This document shows positions 53,242 to 61,457 of a DNA stretch of 64,000 bases, in pieces. This DNA is from Haloarcula sebkhae (lineage in GTDB: Archaea; Halobacteriota; Halobacteria; Halobacteriales; Haloarculaceae). The notes beneath the pieces are model-generated. The model did no database searches. It saw only the letters and a program-made list of their open reading frames with translations, and had not been told where the DNA came from. Made by a program: the position numbers and the translations under genes. Position 1 is the first letter of the stretch; each line of letters begins with the position of its first letter. Location of the stretch: contig NZ_BMPD01000001.1 of the NCBI RefSeq assembly GCF_014647415.1, positions 372,001 through 436,000 on the forward strand. The letters run 5' to 3'.

Positions 53242-54465
53242 TCAGGGCTTGACTTGGTTGACCGCTTCCTGCATCTCCTCGAGATCGGAGGTCGGCAGTG
53301 GGATGTAATTGTTGTCCTCGACGAAGAGCGTCTGGCCGAACTCCGTCAGGAACATGTTGATGAAGGCGGCCTCACGCCGGTCGCGGCCCCCGCCGTTGGG
53401 GTTGCCCTCCTCGATGAGCGTGTACATGTGGAGGTCCCGATTAAGCGGGTAGTCGCTGTCGTAGATCGTGTGTTCGGCGTTACGGTCAGGCTCGTAGACC
53501 GTCCCCTCGAAGTCGATGGCGATGGGAAGGACTTGGTCGCTGGTGAACGCCAGCGCCATGTAGGCGATGGCGCCGTCGTTCTGGGAGACCAGCTGGGCGA
53601 CCTGCTGGTTCTGGCCCTGGCGGGTGTCGACTTCCATCGACGCGTTCGCGTCACCAAGCATGTTCAGGCGGAAGGAGGTGTCCGTCCCGGAGCCCTCGGC
53701 GCGACCGATGACGTAGATCTCTTGGTCGTAGCTGACTCCGTCGAGGTCGCTCCAGTTGTCGACCTCGCCCTGATATATCGCACGAATCTGGTCGCCCGTC
53801 AGCTGATCGATACCTTCGTCGGAGACGTCTTTGCTGACGACGACCGGCTGACCGTCACGACCGACGACGTTATCGACGACCGTGTTGTCGCGCTTCTCCT
53901 CGCTCCATCCCAGCTCCGCGGTAATGGGGCCGGAAGAGTTACCGATGTCGACGAGCCCGTTGACGACGGCCTCACAGCCGGTCCCGGAGTGGCTCAGGCC
54001 GACTGTGGTCTGGAACGGAGCTTCCGAGCGTTGCTCCGTGGGCTCGAAGCCGAACTGGCTGGCGAAGTAGTCGGCCAGCAGCATGTCGGTGTCGATCTCG
54101 TCCCAGCCGGGGACGCTGCCTTCGTCGTTCTCGCCCCAGTATTCGCCGTCACTCGGCGGCGCGTTGGAGTTCCAGTATGAGCTCCCCTTGTTCGCGATGG
54201 GGTACACCGTCGAGGAACCCTCGGCGTCAAGCAGTTCGGTCGAGTTGCCTCCGCCCGAGTCGTCGCTGGTCTCGTCCGAGGAACCGTCACTGGTCATGTC
54301 CGAAGAACCGTCGCTGGTCTCATCGCCACCGCTGCTTCCATCGGAGCCCCCGTCCGAGCTGGACTGACCACCACAGCCGGCTAGACCGGCTGCCCCGACC
54401 GCACCCGATGTGAGAAGGAATTTGCGACGTGACACCCGTTTCGACCGTTCTCTGTCTGACGTCAT
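53242..54465 (-). CDS. pstS: Phosphate-binding lipoprotein PstS (Tat-exported)
   Basis: A 407-residue periplasmic-type binding protein with a twin-arginine lipoprotein signal, SRRKFLLTSGAVGAAGLAGC, and the lipid-modified cysteine in LAGCGG. A Ser/Asp/Gly-rich acidic linker follows (about residues 30-75). Phosphate-binding motifs include LLDAEGSSTVYPIA, VGLSHSGTGCEAVVNG and IGRAEGSGTDTSF. ATG 54465 is preferred to the TTG at 54468. A TATA-like element on the minus strand at 54498-54506 lies about 37 bases upstream. Confidence 0.95.
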   Translation of the reverse strand: MTSDRERSKRVSRRKFLLTSGAVGAAGLAGCGGQSSSDGGSDGSSGGDETSDGSSDMTSDGSSDETSDDSGGGNSTELLDAEGSSTVYPIANKGSSYWNSNAPPSDGEYWGENDEGSVPGWDEIDTDMLLADYFASQFGFEPTEQRSEAPFQTTVGLSHSGTGCEAVVNGLVDIGNSSGPITAELGWSEEKRDNTVVDNVVGRDGQPVVVSKDVSDEGIDQLTGDQIRAIYQGEVDNWSDLDGVSYDQEIYVIGRAEGSGTDTSFRLNMLGDANASMEVDTRQGQNQQVAQLVSQNDGAIAYMALAFTSDQVLPIAIDFEGTVYEPDRNAEHTIYDSDYPLNRDLHMYTLIEEGNPNGGGRDRREAAFINMFLTEFGQTLFVEDNNYIPLPTSDLEEMQEAVNQVKP

Positions 54466-54497
54466 CAACTGAAAGGGGAGATGGGATAACTAAAGCG

Positions 54498-54506
54498 ATT
54501 TATAAT
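54498..54506 (-). promoter_or_regulatory. TATA box of pstS
   Basis: The minus strand reads ATTATAAAT in an A+T-rich 146-base intergenic region. A short inverted repeat (atatc, 4 bases, gatat at 54535-54548) lies just upstream of it and could bind a regulator. Confidence 0.5.
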
Positions 54507-54588
54507 ACTGGCCTGTTACCCTCTCTACTCCCCAATATCAATAGATATGGATACAGTGTCTATGTGAGGAAATATACTGCTATTATTT

Positions 54589-54598
54589 CTATATATTG
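54589..54598 (+). promoter_or_regulatory. TATA box of the coiled-coil gene at 54642
   Basis: The sequence ctatatattg predicts a start of transcription near 54620, downstream of the ATG at 54612. This supports ATG 54642 as the true start. Confidence 0.5.
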
Positions 54599-54641
54599 AA
54601 CGACGGAAAAGATGATACCGCTCCGACGCGACCGATCGCTC

Positions 54642-55574
54642 ATGAGCCGAGCAGACGGGGACCGCAACCTGGCTGACCGACAGTTGGAGACGGCAGTCGA
54701 CGACGTGGTGGCCGCGGAGGACGTTGCCCGCGAGACGGCGAGGGCAACGCTGAGCCGCGTCGCCGAGGATGGAGTCATCACCATCGATGCCTTCGAAGCG
54801 GCACTCAGCGAGACGGCGAAGGTCCTCTCGACAGCCGAGACACGGACTGAACTGGCCGTCTCGGCTCTCGACGACGCACGAGCGGCGGCCGAACCGGTCG
54901 CCAACCTGGCTGTCGTCCAGACACGATTGGACGACCTGGCGGCAGAGGTCGATGCAGCGACGGCGGACCTCGAAACCGTCCAGGCGGCACTCGGAGCGAT
55001 CACCGGCCGCGACACGGGAGTCACCTACACCGCGGTCCGGGAGATGCGGGACGTGTATGAGGACGCCTCGTCGGTTCAGGGGCGTGCCGACGAGGTTCAG
55101 GTCGCTCTTGCGGAGTTCGAGACGTGGGTGACTGACGAAGACGAACGCGCTGCCGGGGTACATGCAGACGTGGACGACCTCGCGGCAGCAGTCGACGCAC
55201 TTGAGGATTCGGTCGAGGATGTCATGGTGGACGGCGATGCGGCAGCTTGGGCCGATACAGCGATACAGCGCGCGTCGCTCGCCCTCTTTGTCAGGGATCT
55301 TCGAGCCGAGCTGGACACGCTCCGGTCGTGGCCAGTTGCGACCGACGGAGATCCCGACTGGGACGCTGTCGCGGAACGCATCGACGCGCTCGACGAGCGG
55401 GTGACCGATATGGCTTCGAGCCTAGAACGAGCCGGCCAGCCAGCGTGGCGAGACCGTCACGGGGCGTCCGTCGATGCGGTGGAACAGGCGCTATCGGACT
55501 GGCAACCACCCGTCGACTGGGCCGCCGTTCAGTCGGAGCTCGACGACCTTCGCCCGGCCGACCGCACGACGTGA
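54642..55574 (+). CDS. Haloarchaeal coiled-coil protein divergent from pstS
   Basis: A protein of about 310 residues, almost entirely helical and coiled-coil, with many A, D, E and V residues and no cysteine or membrane helix. Segments such as VVQTRLDDLAAEVDAATADL show heptad character. Similar proteins in haloarchaea are sometimes labelled halo transducer protein, but no receptor tip or HAMP domain is visible here. The start is taken as ATG 54642 because the predicted transcription start lies beyond the ATG at 54612. It is divergent from the pst operon and may be co-controlled. Confidence 0.72.
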   Translation: MSRADGDRNLADRQLETAVDDVVAAEDVARETARATLSRVAEDGVITIDAFEAALSETAKVLSTAETRTELAVSALDDARAAAEPVANLAVVQTRLDDLAAEVDAATADLETVQAALGAITGRDTGVTYTAVREMRDVYEDASSVQGRADEVQVALAEFETWVTDEDERAAGVHADVDDLAAAVDALEDSVEDVMVDGDAAAWADTAIQRASLALFVRDLRAELDTLRSWPVATDGDPDWDAVAERIDALDERVTDMASSLERAGQPAWRDRHGASVDAVEQALSDWQPPVDWAAVQSELDDLRPADRTT

Positions 55575-55725
55575 TTGTTTCAAGCACCGACGCGCTCGTC
55601 AGTTACTACCGGCGTACGCTATTCTGTGGTGTATTTCGACGCGAATTCCGGTGCAAAAGCTAATACTGCCGTCGACCTATCCCCGAACGGTTGAACCGAC
55701 CACTGACGGCGCTGTGCTCCGACCG

Positions 55726-55944
55726 ATGGAACTGTCGACCCTCCCGGCAACAGTGATCCCGCTCTCCGTGAGCGAGGCGTGGAACGTCACCGCACAAGTG
55801 GTCGTGATAGAGACAGGTCTAATTCGGTCAGTTCAGGTTCGGTACGACACAACCATTCGCAGCGAGCAGGTCCACGTAGAAATTCGACACCGGACCCGCA
55901 CAGTCAGGAATACGAGCGTCAATCGCCCGGAGTGGGCCGCCTAA
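55726..55944 (+). CDS. Possible small protein (72 residues), weakly supported
   Basis: An open frame from ATG 55726 to TAA 55944 giving MELSTLPATVIPLSVSEAWN and a mainly beta-type sequence (AQVVVIETGLIRSVQVRYDT), ending at EWAA. A gctaata element lies at 55660-55666. The composition is less acidic than normal haloarchaeal proteins, and I recognise no family, so it may not be a gene. Confidence 0.3.
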   Translation: MELSTLPATVIPLSVSEAWNVTAQVVVIETGLIRSVQVRYDTTIRSEQVHVEIRHRTRTVRNTSVNRPEWAA

Positions 55945-56269
55945 CTGTGCGCCAACTACCCTACATTTCGCTCAACCTGATGGCCTCGCTCGTGGAGGGT
56001 GGGCTTTGATTTCCTTCGACGTGCGGTCCGGTCGATTGCACGCCACGTACACCCGCACGAACACAAACCTGACGAGACAGATAATGAGTAGCCTACTATG
56101 ATGGATATATTGTGTACTATACTACTATATAGAATTGATGTGTTAAAAAACCCACAAACAAGCATAACTATATCTGGACTTTTACCGCCTCAGGCCACTA
56201 GAGGCCCGAATACTGCGTATGTGGGCGAGCGTCCGGAAGTAGCATTTTCAGCCCGTTGAATTTCTCATA

Positions 56270-56316
56270 CCAGTAAATATCTCCGCAGGTTCGGCGTTTA
56301 GCCGGTAAATATGTCC
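56270..56316 (+). promoter_or_regulatory. Direct repeat with 32-bp spacing upstream of the AbrB+PhoU gene
   Basis: Copy 1 at 56270-56284 is ccagtaaatatctcc and copy 2 at 56302-56316 is ccggtaaatatgtcc: 13 of 15 bases match, with start points 32 bp apart, about three helical turns. The TATA box follows about 40 bases later. This arrangement suits a regulator binding one face of the DNA. Confidence 0.5.
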
Positions 56317-56356
56317 CCAAATATTAGAGCTCGGATATAGTATATAGATATGAGTG

Positions 56357-56367
56357 GATTTATATCA
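56357..56367 (+). promoter_or_regulatory. TATA box of the second AbrB+PhoU gene
   Basis: The sequence gatttatatca is centred about 29 bases before the ATG at 56391 and predicts a leaderless transcript. Confidence 0.6.
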
Positions 56368-56390
56368 TCTCGTGAACGAGTGCCAGTCAC

Positions 56391-57395
56391 ATGGAGACAC
56401 GCAAGGTCCAGGTGACAGGCGGATCGACGTACACCGTCTCCCTACCCAAGGAATGGGCGACAGAAAACGACGTGAGCGCGGGCAGCGTCGTCGAATTCCA
56501 CGCCGAACGGGACCTGCTGTTGCTCGCTCCACAGCGGGACAACGGCCGCGTGGAGGGGAGTCTCGACGTGGATGGACTCGAAAACAGGCACGAACTCACG
56601 CGGGCGGTGATGACGATGTACGTCAGCGGCTTCGACATCATCCAACTCGAAGCGACTCGGATAACGGCCGAGCAGCGTCGCATCATCCGCGATGCGACCC
56701 AGGGACTGGTCGGTTTAGAGATGATCGAGGAGACGACCGACCGGGTCGTCCTGCAGGACCTGCTCGATTCGTCGGAACTGTCGGTCCACAACGCGATCAC
56801 ACGAATGCGGCTGGTCTCGCTGACGATGCTCTCCGACGCTGTCGAGGCACTCATCGAAGACGACGACGACCTTGCGGCGGATGTGATGCAACGCGACGAC
56901 GACGTGGACCGCCTCTGGTACATGGTTTCGCGCGTGTTCCGAACCGTCCTCCGAAACCCAACGGCAGCGAACGAGATCGGGTTCCCTCGCGAGACTGTCT
57001 TCGACTTCCAGTCTAGTGCCCGCCAGCTAGAGCGTATCGCCGACCACGCGACCAAGATCGCCAGCCTCTCCCAGGAAATCGGGGAGATCACCGGGGAAAC
57101 CGCCGACCTGCTCGATCAGCTGGAAGCAGAGGCGATTGCTGTCCCCGAAACCGCGATGGACGCCCTGTTGACCGAGGACTCCGACGAAGCCGTCGAGCTG
57201 GCAAACGAGGCCCGGAGCCAGATCCCCGGTGTCGACGAGACTGCCCGTGAGGTCGACGGGCAGATCCGCGAGTTCGACCCACAGAGCGCACAGGTACTGG
57301 GCCTCATCGTCGATTCCCTGTCCCGGACTGCTGACTACGGCGGTAACATCGCCGAGAGCGCGCTCCAGAAGGCTGCGCCGCGACCGCAGTCCTGA
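56391..57395 (+). CDS. Second phosphate regulator with AbrB-like and PhoU domains
   Basis: A 334-residue paralogue of the protein encoded at 47764. It has an N-terminal AbrB-type domain, METRKVQVTGGSTYTVSLP then KEWA, a middle domain with LTRAVMTMYVSGFDIIQLEA, and C-terminal PhoU-like helices with QLERIADHATKIASLSQEI and GGNIAESALQK. It is unlinked in direction from the pst operon and has its own strong promoter. DNA binding by the AbrB domain and metal/phosphate sensing by the PhoU part are inferred from the families. Confidence 0.9.
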   Translation: METRKVQVTGGSTYTVSLPKEWATENDVSAGSVVEFHAERDLLLLAPQRDNGRVEGSLDVDGLENRHELTRAVMTMYVSGFDIIQLEATRITAEQRRIIRDATQGLVGLEMIEETTDRVVLQDLLDSSELSVHNAITRMRLVSLTMLSDAVEALIEDDDDLAADVMQRDDDVDRLWYMVSRVFRTVLRNPTAANEIGFPRETVFDFQSSARQLERIADHATKIASLSQEIGEITGETADLLDQLEAEAIAVPETAMDALLTEDSDEAVELANEARSQIPGVDETAREVDGQIREFDPQSAQVLGLIVDSLSRTADYGGNIAESALQKAAPRPQS

Positions 57396-57438
57396 CGAAT
57401 CCGCAAAACGCAGAACGATAGACAGCTGCCTTGTCGCC

Positions 57439-58224
57439 TTAGCTCGTCGAAACGATGCAGTGACGACGATGCCGCCTGATCGTGTCGAGACAGTCGACAG
57501 TGTCAGCGAGCGCCGGACACGTCACCGGACAGTCGCCGTAGAGATACCGAGCGAGACTGGTTCCGTCAACACCGGAGAGGGCGGCGGCCGACCGGTTGTG
57601 GAGTTGCTGCTGTCGGGTCGCCGCGGCCGCCTCGCAGTCGGCTTCGATATCAGCGAGCTGCGCGTCGATGCTGTCGAGTCGAGCCGGATCAGTCGTTCGG
57701 CGTGCGTTCGCACCGAGTGCGGCCCCGCGGCGTTCACAGTCGTCGAGTGTCGCTCGCACAGACTGTAACGACTCTCGCTCGTCTTCAAGTGCCGGGAGCA
57801 ACGTCTCGCGCTCGTCGCGTGCTCCCTCGCTCGCGGTCAGGAGTGCCTCGTACAACTGCGGAGTCAGGCGCGTTCCCGTGGCGATCTGCGTGCCGAGTTC
57901 CGGCCCGAACTCCATCGACATGTTCGCTTCCAGCGAGTCGTCGTACTCGGCCTCGAAGTGTGGCACAGCCATGACCGTCTCTCGGTAGGCTTCCCGGACG
58001 GCACGCAGGCTCGCCTCTGGTTTCGGCCGCCGGGCACTGAGTGCCGACACCCCGCCCGCTGCGGTGTCGGCGATGCCCGCGGATTGCACCGTCGGTTCGA
58101 TGGACACGAGCCTGGACCGAAAGCGCCTGAAAGCCGACAGTTCAGCCGCTATACAGTCGACCTCCCGCTGAACGACAGTGAGCGCCTGCTCGATCTGTGG
58201 CTGGCTCGTCTCAGTGTCAGACAC
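57439..58224 (-). CDS. DUF7260-like helical protein
   Basis: A 261-residue soluble, mostly helical protein with heptad-like stretches (PALEDERESLQSVRATLDDC). A C-terminal region has cysteines in YGDCPVTCPALADTVDCLDT (four cysteines; one more near the end, in RRHCIVSTS). This layout resembles a haloarchaeal family labelled DUF7260, with members often near signalling genes. Zinc binding by the C-terminal cysteines is possible. It converges on the AbrB+PhoU gene, with a 43-base gap. Confidence 0.72.
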   Translation of the reverse strand: MSDTETSQPQIEQALTVVQREVDCIAAELSAFRRFRSRLVSIEPTVQSAGIADTAAGGVSALSARRPKPEASLRAVREAYRETVMAVPHFEAEYDDSLEANMSMEFGPELGTQIATGTRLTPQLYEALLTASEGARDERETLLPALEDERESLQSVRATLDDCERRGAALGANARRTTDPARLDSIDAQLADIEADCEAAAATRQQQLHNRSAAALSGVDGTSLARYLYGDCPVTCPALADTVDCLDTIRRHRRHCIVSTS

Positions 58225-58514
58225 GGAGTACTCGACCGAACGGACGGCTGCCGTCGTATAGGTATTTTATATGTTCGCTATATAGACGGCGATACCGCTA
58301 CCGCTGGAGTCAGCGGTGGTCCGATACGCTTCAAGCGACAACGTCACTGCCAGAACGGGTACTGTCAGACTGTCCGCTCACGTCGTCCGCAACGGATGCA
58401 CTTTTCCCGAGTGGGGGAGTACGACATGCTGGTGGCGATGACGAGATGTTACCCCCGCTGAGCCCCTTGTGACGATGGACTATTCCTGAGCCACCATTTC
58501 ACTCCGAACAGCGG
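58225..58514. other. Intergenic gap of 290 bases between the DUF7260-like and rhodanese genes
   Basis: The left end has an A+T-rich element (taggtattttatatgttcgc near 58258-58277) usable as a promoter for the DUF7260-like gene on the minus strand. The rest contains short frames that look like noise. No RNA gene or repeat is apparent. Confidence 0.45.
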
Positions 58515-58901
58515 CTAAAACGGTGCAGCAGGGCCTTCGTCGGTGTCTCCGTCAGCAGCCGCAGTGTCTGCCGTCGCCTCCTCGTCAGCGTTTGCACGTT
58601 CTAGTGGCCCGTCCCAGCCGTTCAGTCCGGGTTCAAAACTTACCACGTCGCCCTCAAACCCTTCGTACGACGCGATGAGGCGGGCGGCCTGCACGCTGGA
58701 TTTGCCTTTCGGACACACTGTCACGACCTCGTCGTCGCCTTCGAACCGTTCGACTTCGTCGACGAGCGACGGGAACGGGACGTTCTCGCTCCCGGGGATG
58801 TGACCCCGCTCGAACGCGCCGGGCGAGCGGATATCGACCACCCGGACCGCCTCCTCGTCGAGTTTCGACCGTAGCTCGTCGGTGTCGATTTCGCCGTCCA
58901 T
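58515..58901 (-). CDS. Single-domain rhodanese-like protein
   Basis: A 128-residue rhodanese domain with VVDIRSPGAFERGHIPGSEN near residue 22 and the active-site cysteine C63 in TVCPKGKSS. The last 30 residues are an acidic alanine/aspartate-rich tail typical of halophiles. It probably relays sulfane sulfur; the partner is unknown. It lies 38 bases after the NUDIX gene and may be the last gene of that run. Confidence 0.86.
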   Translation of the reverse strand: MDGEIDTDELRSKLDEEAVRVVDIRSPGAFERGHIPGSENVPFPSLVDEVERFEGDDEVVTVCPKGKSSVQAARLIASYEGFEGDVVSFEPGLNGWDGPLERANADEEATADTAAADGDTDEGPAAPF

Positions 58902-58939
58902 ACCCAGCTGCTAGCGGGCGATACCTAAACCTTCACCGG

Positions 58940-59482
58940 CTACAGCAAACCGTCAGCCTGTGCCAGCAGGATGCCTTCGATGGTCGCGTCGTTGGCCGGT
59001 TCGCGCCGGGCGACCTGCAGCGCTTCGTCGATGGGCACAGTTGTCACCGAGAGGAACTCGTTGTCGTCCAGTTCCCGGTCGACCGGTTCGAGTCCCTCAG
59101 CGAAGACGATGCCACGGCGGTGCCGGAGCACGCCGGTCGAACACGAGAACTCCTCGATAAGTGAGACACCGGCAGCCTCGAAGCCGGTTTCCTCGCGGAG
59201 TTCGCGCGCCCCGGCAGTCGTGTAGGACTCGTCGTCTTCGACGATACCGGCCGGGAGTTCGAGGCACTGCTCGCGGATGGTCGGGCGGTACTGGTCGACC
59301 ATGACGAGTTCGTCGCCGGTCGTGGCGACCACGACGGCCGCATCGGGCAGTTCAGCCCAGTAGTAGTCCTTTTCGGAGCCGTCGGGCTGGCGAACCCGGT
59401 CGTAGCCGCCGGTGTACCAGCCGGTTTCGTACTCGCGTTTGCTCTCGACGATGGGCCACTCGTGGGCCGGTTCGCGGGTCAT
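58940..59482 (-). CDS. NUDIX hydrolase (ADP-ribose pyrophosphatase-like)
   Basis: A 180-residue NUDIX enzyme with the complete box G-x5-E-x7-R-E-x2-E-E-x-G in GIVEDDESYTTAGARELREE then TGFEA. Upstream VVATTGDELVMVDQYRPTIR and LELPAG are typical of ADP-sugar pyrophosphatases, so ADP-ribose is the likely substrate class. It overlaps the upstream membrane-anchored gene by four bases (ATGA at 59479-59482). Confidence 0.9.
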   Translation of the reverse strand: MTREPAHEWPIVESKREYETGWYTGGYDRVRQPDGSEKDYYWAELPDAAVVVATTGDELVMVDQYRPTIREQCLELPAGIVEDDESYTTAGARELREETGFEAAGVSLIEEFSCSTGVLRHRRGIVFAEGLEPVDRELDDNEFLSVTTVPIDEALQVARREPANDATIEGILLAQADGLL

Positions 59483-59892
59483 ACGTCTTGTCGGACCGCG
59501 ACGTGGTAAAACGTGCCGTTGTGCCGGACGACGACGCCGTCGTCGGTCACAGCCCCATCGTACTGCTGTCGCAAGGCGTCGCGTTCATCGAATGGCGAGT
59601 GGGTGAACGCGCCCTTGAATCCGAGCGGGCCGCGCCAGTACGGCTCAGATTGCCCGGCCGTCGACGGGGATGCGTCGGCCAGCGCCTCGCTCGTGTACGG
59701 GAAGCGTCGCTCGGACTGACTGCTCCAGTTGATCGCCGTGCCGTTGTCGACGCTGTACTCGCCGTCGGTCGGCGTGGCGACAGTGTAGTAGGGGTCCCCG
59801 CTCTTGAGCAGGCCCGGCAGCGCACCCAGCGCCAGCAATAGCACGACGACGGCGATGATGCCGAGCAAGGTGTTCCGTGTGACCGGACGCAT
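59479..59892 (-). CDS. Membrane-anchored haloarchaeal protein
   Basis: A 137-residue protein with one N-terminal membrane anchor (TLLGIIAVVVLLLALGALPG, residues about 8-27) and an extracellular soluble part that looks beta-rich (YYTVATPTDGEYSV, GVVVRHNGTFYHVAVRQDV). I do not recognise the family. ATG 59892 shares one base with the stop of the DUF5809 gene (TGATG) and its own stop overlaps the NUDIX start by four bases, so all three are translationally coupled. Confidence 0.75.
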   Translation of the reverse strand: MRPVTRNTLLGIIAVVVLLLALGALPGLLKSGDPYYTVATPTDGEYSVDNGTAINWSSQSERRFPYTSEALADASPSTAGQSEPYWRGPLGFKGAFTHSPFDERDALRQQYDGAVTDDGVVVRHNGTFYHVAVRQDV

Positions 59893-60305
59893 CAGACGAC
59901 CTCGCGGTAGATGCGGCCGAAGGCCTGGCGACGGAGCGTCCCGACAGCAGCCCGGCGTTCGTCCTGAAACGTCGCCGCGACGGCCTGCTCCGCGAACGGG
60001 GCAGCGTGCCAGACGACGTTGTCGACGTTCTCCGCGCCGACCAGCGACACCTCGCAGTCCGTGTCTTCGCGCCACTCCTCGAACTCCGTCATCGAACCGA
60101 CCTGAACTGCCAGCGATTCCGCGAACAGCACGTCGCGGGCGGTTTCGACCACCTCGCTGGTGACTCGCTCTTCGTAGGTCTCCGGGTCGAGACCCATCGC
60201 CTTCGCGACTTCCTTGACAACGACCTGCGCCGTCGGCCCGAAGGCGTCGTAGCGCTCGCGGGCTTCGGCTGCCGATGCCGGCGCGAACTGCCCCTCAGTG
60301 TCCAT
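59892..60305 (-). CDS. DUF5809 family protein
   Basis: A 137-residue soluble protein, mixed helix and strand, beginning MDTEGQFAPASAAEARERYD. It matches what I know of DUF5809, a haloarchaeal family normally placed next to DUF5810, as here (23 bases downstream of it). Function unknown. The one-base overlap with the following gene points to tight co-expression. Confidence 0.72.
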   Translation of the reverse strand: MDTEGQFAPASAAEARERYDAFGPTAQVVVKEVAKAMGLDPETYEERVTSEVVETARDVLFAESLAVQVGSMTEFEEWREDTDCEVSLVGAENVDNVVWHAAPFAEQAVAATFQDERRAAVGTLRRQAFGRIYREVV

Positions 60306-60328
60306 ACGTCCCCTTGCCGCCGGCGGGA

Positions 60329-60805
60329 CTACTCGGTTTCGTCTCCGTTCGCACCGGTGTCGTCGCCAGCGTCTGACTCCGACGTGTTACTGTCACCGGC
60401 GTCCGAATCGGTTTCGGCGTCGCTGTCGCGCAACATCTCCCGCGTCAGATCCCGAGCCTCGGCCAGCACCTCGCTGTCGTGGTCGCTGAGCGCGTTCGAT
60501 CCCCGGTGGCGGTCCGCGCCCTGCGGGAGGTCACCGTGGCCGTGTCCGTGCGCGTGGTCGTGGCTATGCTCATCGTCGCTGCGGTCAACCGTGTCCTCGA
60601 ACACCTGTGGAAACTCCGTCTCCTCGGCGTACTCGACGACCTCGGTGGAGAGTTCGTCCTCCCCGAGCTGGCCCCACTCGGGGACGCGCTCGTCGAGCCA
60701 CGCTTCGTGGTCGTCACCGCCGGTCATCGCCGTAAACGCGAGGTGGTTCGCCAAGTGCACGTCGTCGGCTTGCGGGTCGTCACACACTGGACAGGCGTAT
60801 CCCAT
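60329..60805 (-). CDS. DUF5810 family zinc-ribbon-like protein
   Basis: A 158-residue protein starting MGYACPVCDDPQADDVHLANH, with a C-P-V-C knuckle and two nearby histidines that likely bind zinc. A histidine-rich stretch (HSHDHAHGHGHG) mid-protein could bind metal ions, and an acidic serine-rich tail ends the chain. ATG 60805 is chosen because the upstream frame (to 60928) lacks the family start. It leads the run DUF5810-DUF5809-membrane protein-NUDIX-rhodanese. Confidence 0.75.
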   Translation of the reverse strand: MGYACPVCDDPQADDVHLANHLAFTAMTGGDDHEAWLDERVPEWGQLGEDELSTEVVEYAEETEFPQVFEDTVDRSDDEHSHDHAHGHGHGDLPQGADRHRGSNALSDHDSEVLAEARDLTREMLRDSDAETDSDAGDSNTSESDAGDDTGANGDETE

Positions 60806-60953
60806 CGGTGTGCAAAGCGTGGATGCGGAGCCGTATATGTAGTCGGGGTCTCGGAGCGGTGGTCGGTTCGGGAGAACTGGCTGCGCAAGGTCATCCGACA
60901 ACAGACATGCAGTACCCACAGCGCTCAAACAGTATCAGACATAGCTGCCACAC

Positions 60954-61457
60954 TCAGAGTAATCGGACCATCACAAGCGCGTCCTCGCCGTTGCTGTAGT
61001 AGTTGGGAACGGTCTTGCGGTGCTCGAACCCGAAGCGCCGGTAGAGCTTTCGTGCGCCATCGTTGTCGGCCCGGACCTCCAGCTTGACCGAGCCAGCACC
61101 CGTCTCGCCGATGACCTCCAGTGCACGCGTCAACAGCGCGCTCGCAACCCCCTGCCGCCGGTACGCTGACCGGACCGCGAGGTCCTTGATGTGGCCGAGC
61201 GGGGTACCGTGGTTCGGCACCGTATCCGCAATGACGTAGCCTGCGACAGCGGGCGGGTCATCATCGTCATTGCCGGTTTCGGCGACGAGAAACCCCGCTT
61301 CGCCGAGATAGCTCTCCAGTGCAGAAAACGGCCACGGCTGTGGAAACGACGCCTGCTCGATGCGGTGGATCTCGATGAGGTCCGCGCGGACAGCGCGCCG
61401 AACCGCTGGCGTATCCGGCGTCTCCGGTCCGTCAGGAGCGACCGTTGTCACATGCAT
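60954..61457 (-). CDS. rimI: Ribosomal protein alanine N-acetyltransferase RimI-like
   Basis: A 167-residue GNAT acetyltransferase. The acetyl-CoA loop is RRQGVASALL, preceded by LGHIKDLAVRSAYR and followed by KLEVRADNDGARKLYRRFGF, the classic RimI/Ard1 pattern. The N-terminal IEQASFPQPWPFSALES is also typical. In archaea this protein acetylates N-termini of proteins, not only ribosomal S18. About 20 residues of extra N-terminus precede the fold. Confidence 0.9.
   Translation of the reverse strand: MHVTTVAPDGPETPDTPAVRRAVRADLIEIHRIEQASFPQPWPFSALESYLGEAGFLVAETGNDDDDPPAVAGYVIADTVPNHGTPLGHIKDLAVRSAYRRQGVASALLTRALEVIGETGAGSVKLEVRADNDGARKLYRRFGFEHRKTVPNYYSNGEDALVMVRLL

Larger units (their letters stand above)
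55575..56390 (+). other. Intergenic region with an A+T-rich control stretch
   Basis: An 816-base region between the coiled-coil gene and the second AbrB+PhoU gene. The left part is ordinary and contains only a possible 72-codon frame. From about 56080 to 56370 it becomes strongly A+T rich (for example atggatatattgtgtac and atatagtatatagatat), unlike the rest of the window, and holds the direct repeat at 56270-56316 and a TATA-like box at 56357-56367. No RNA gene or transposon remnant is recognisable. Confidence 0.55.

Noticed and set aside
56098-56262. 54-codon frame in the A+T-rich stretch
   Set aside because: Its codon use is unlike haloarchaeal genes, and it overlaps a palindromic, promoter-like region.
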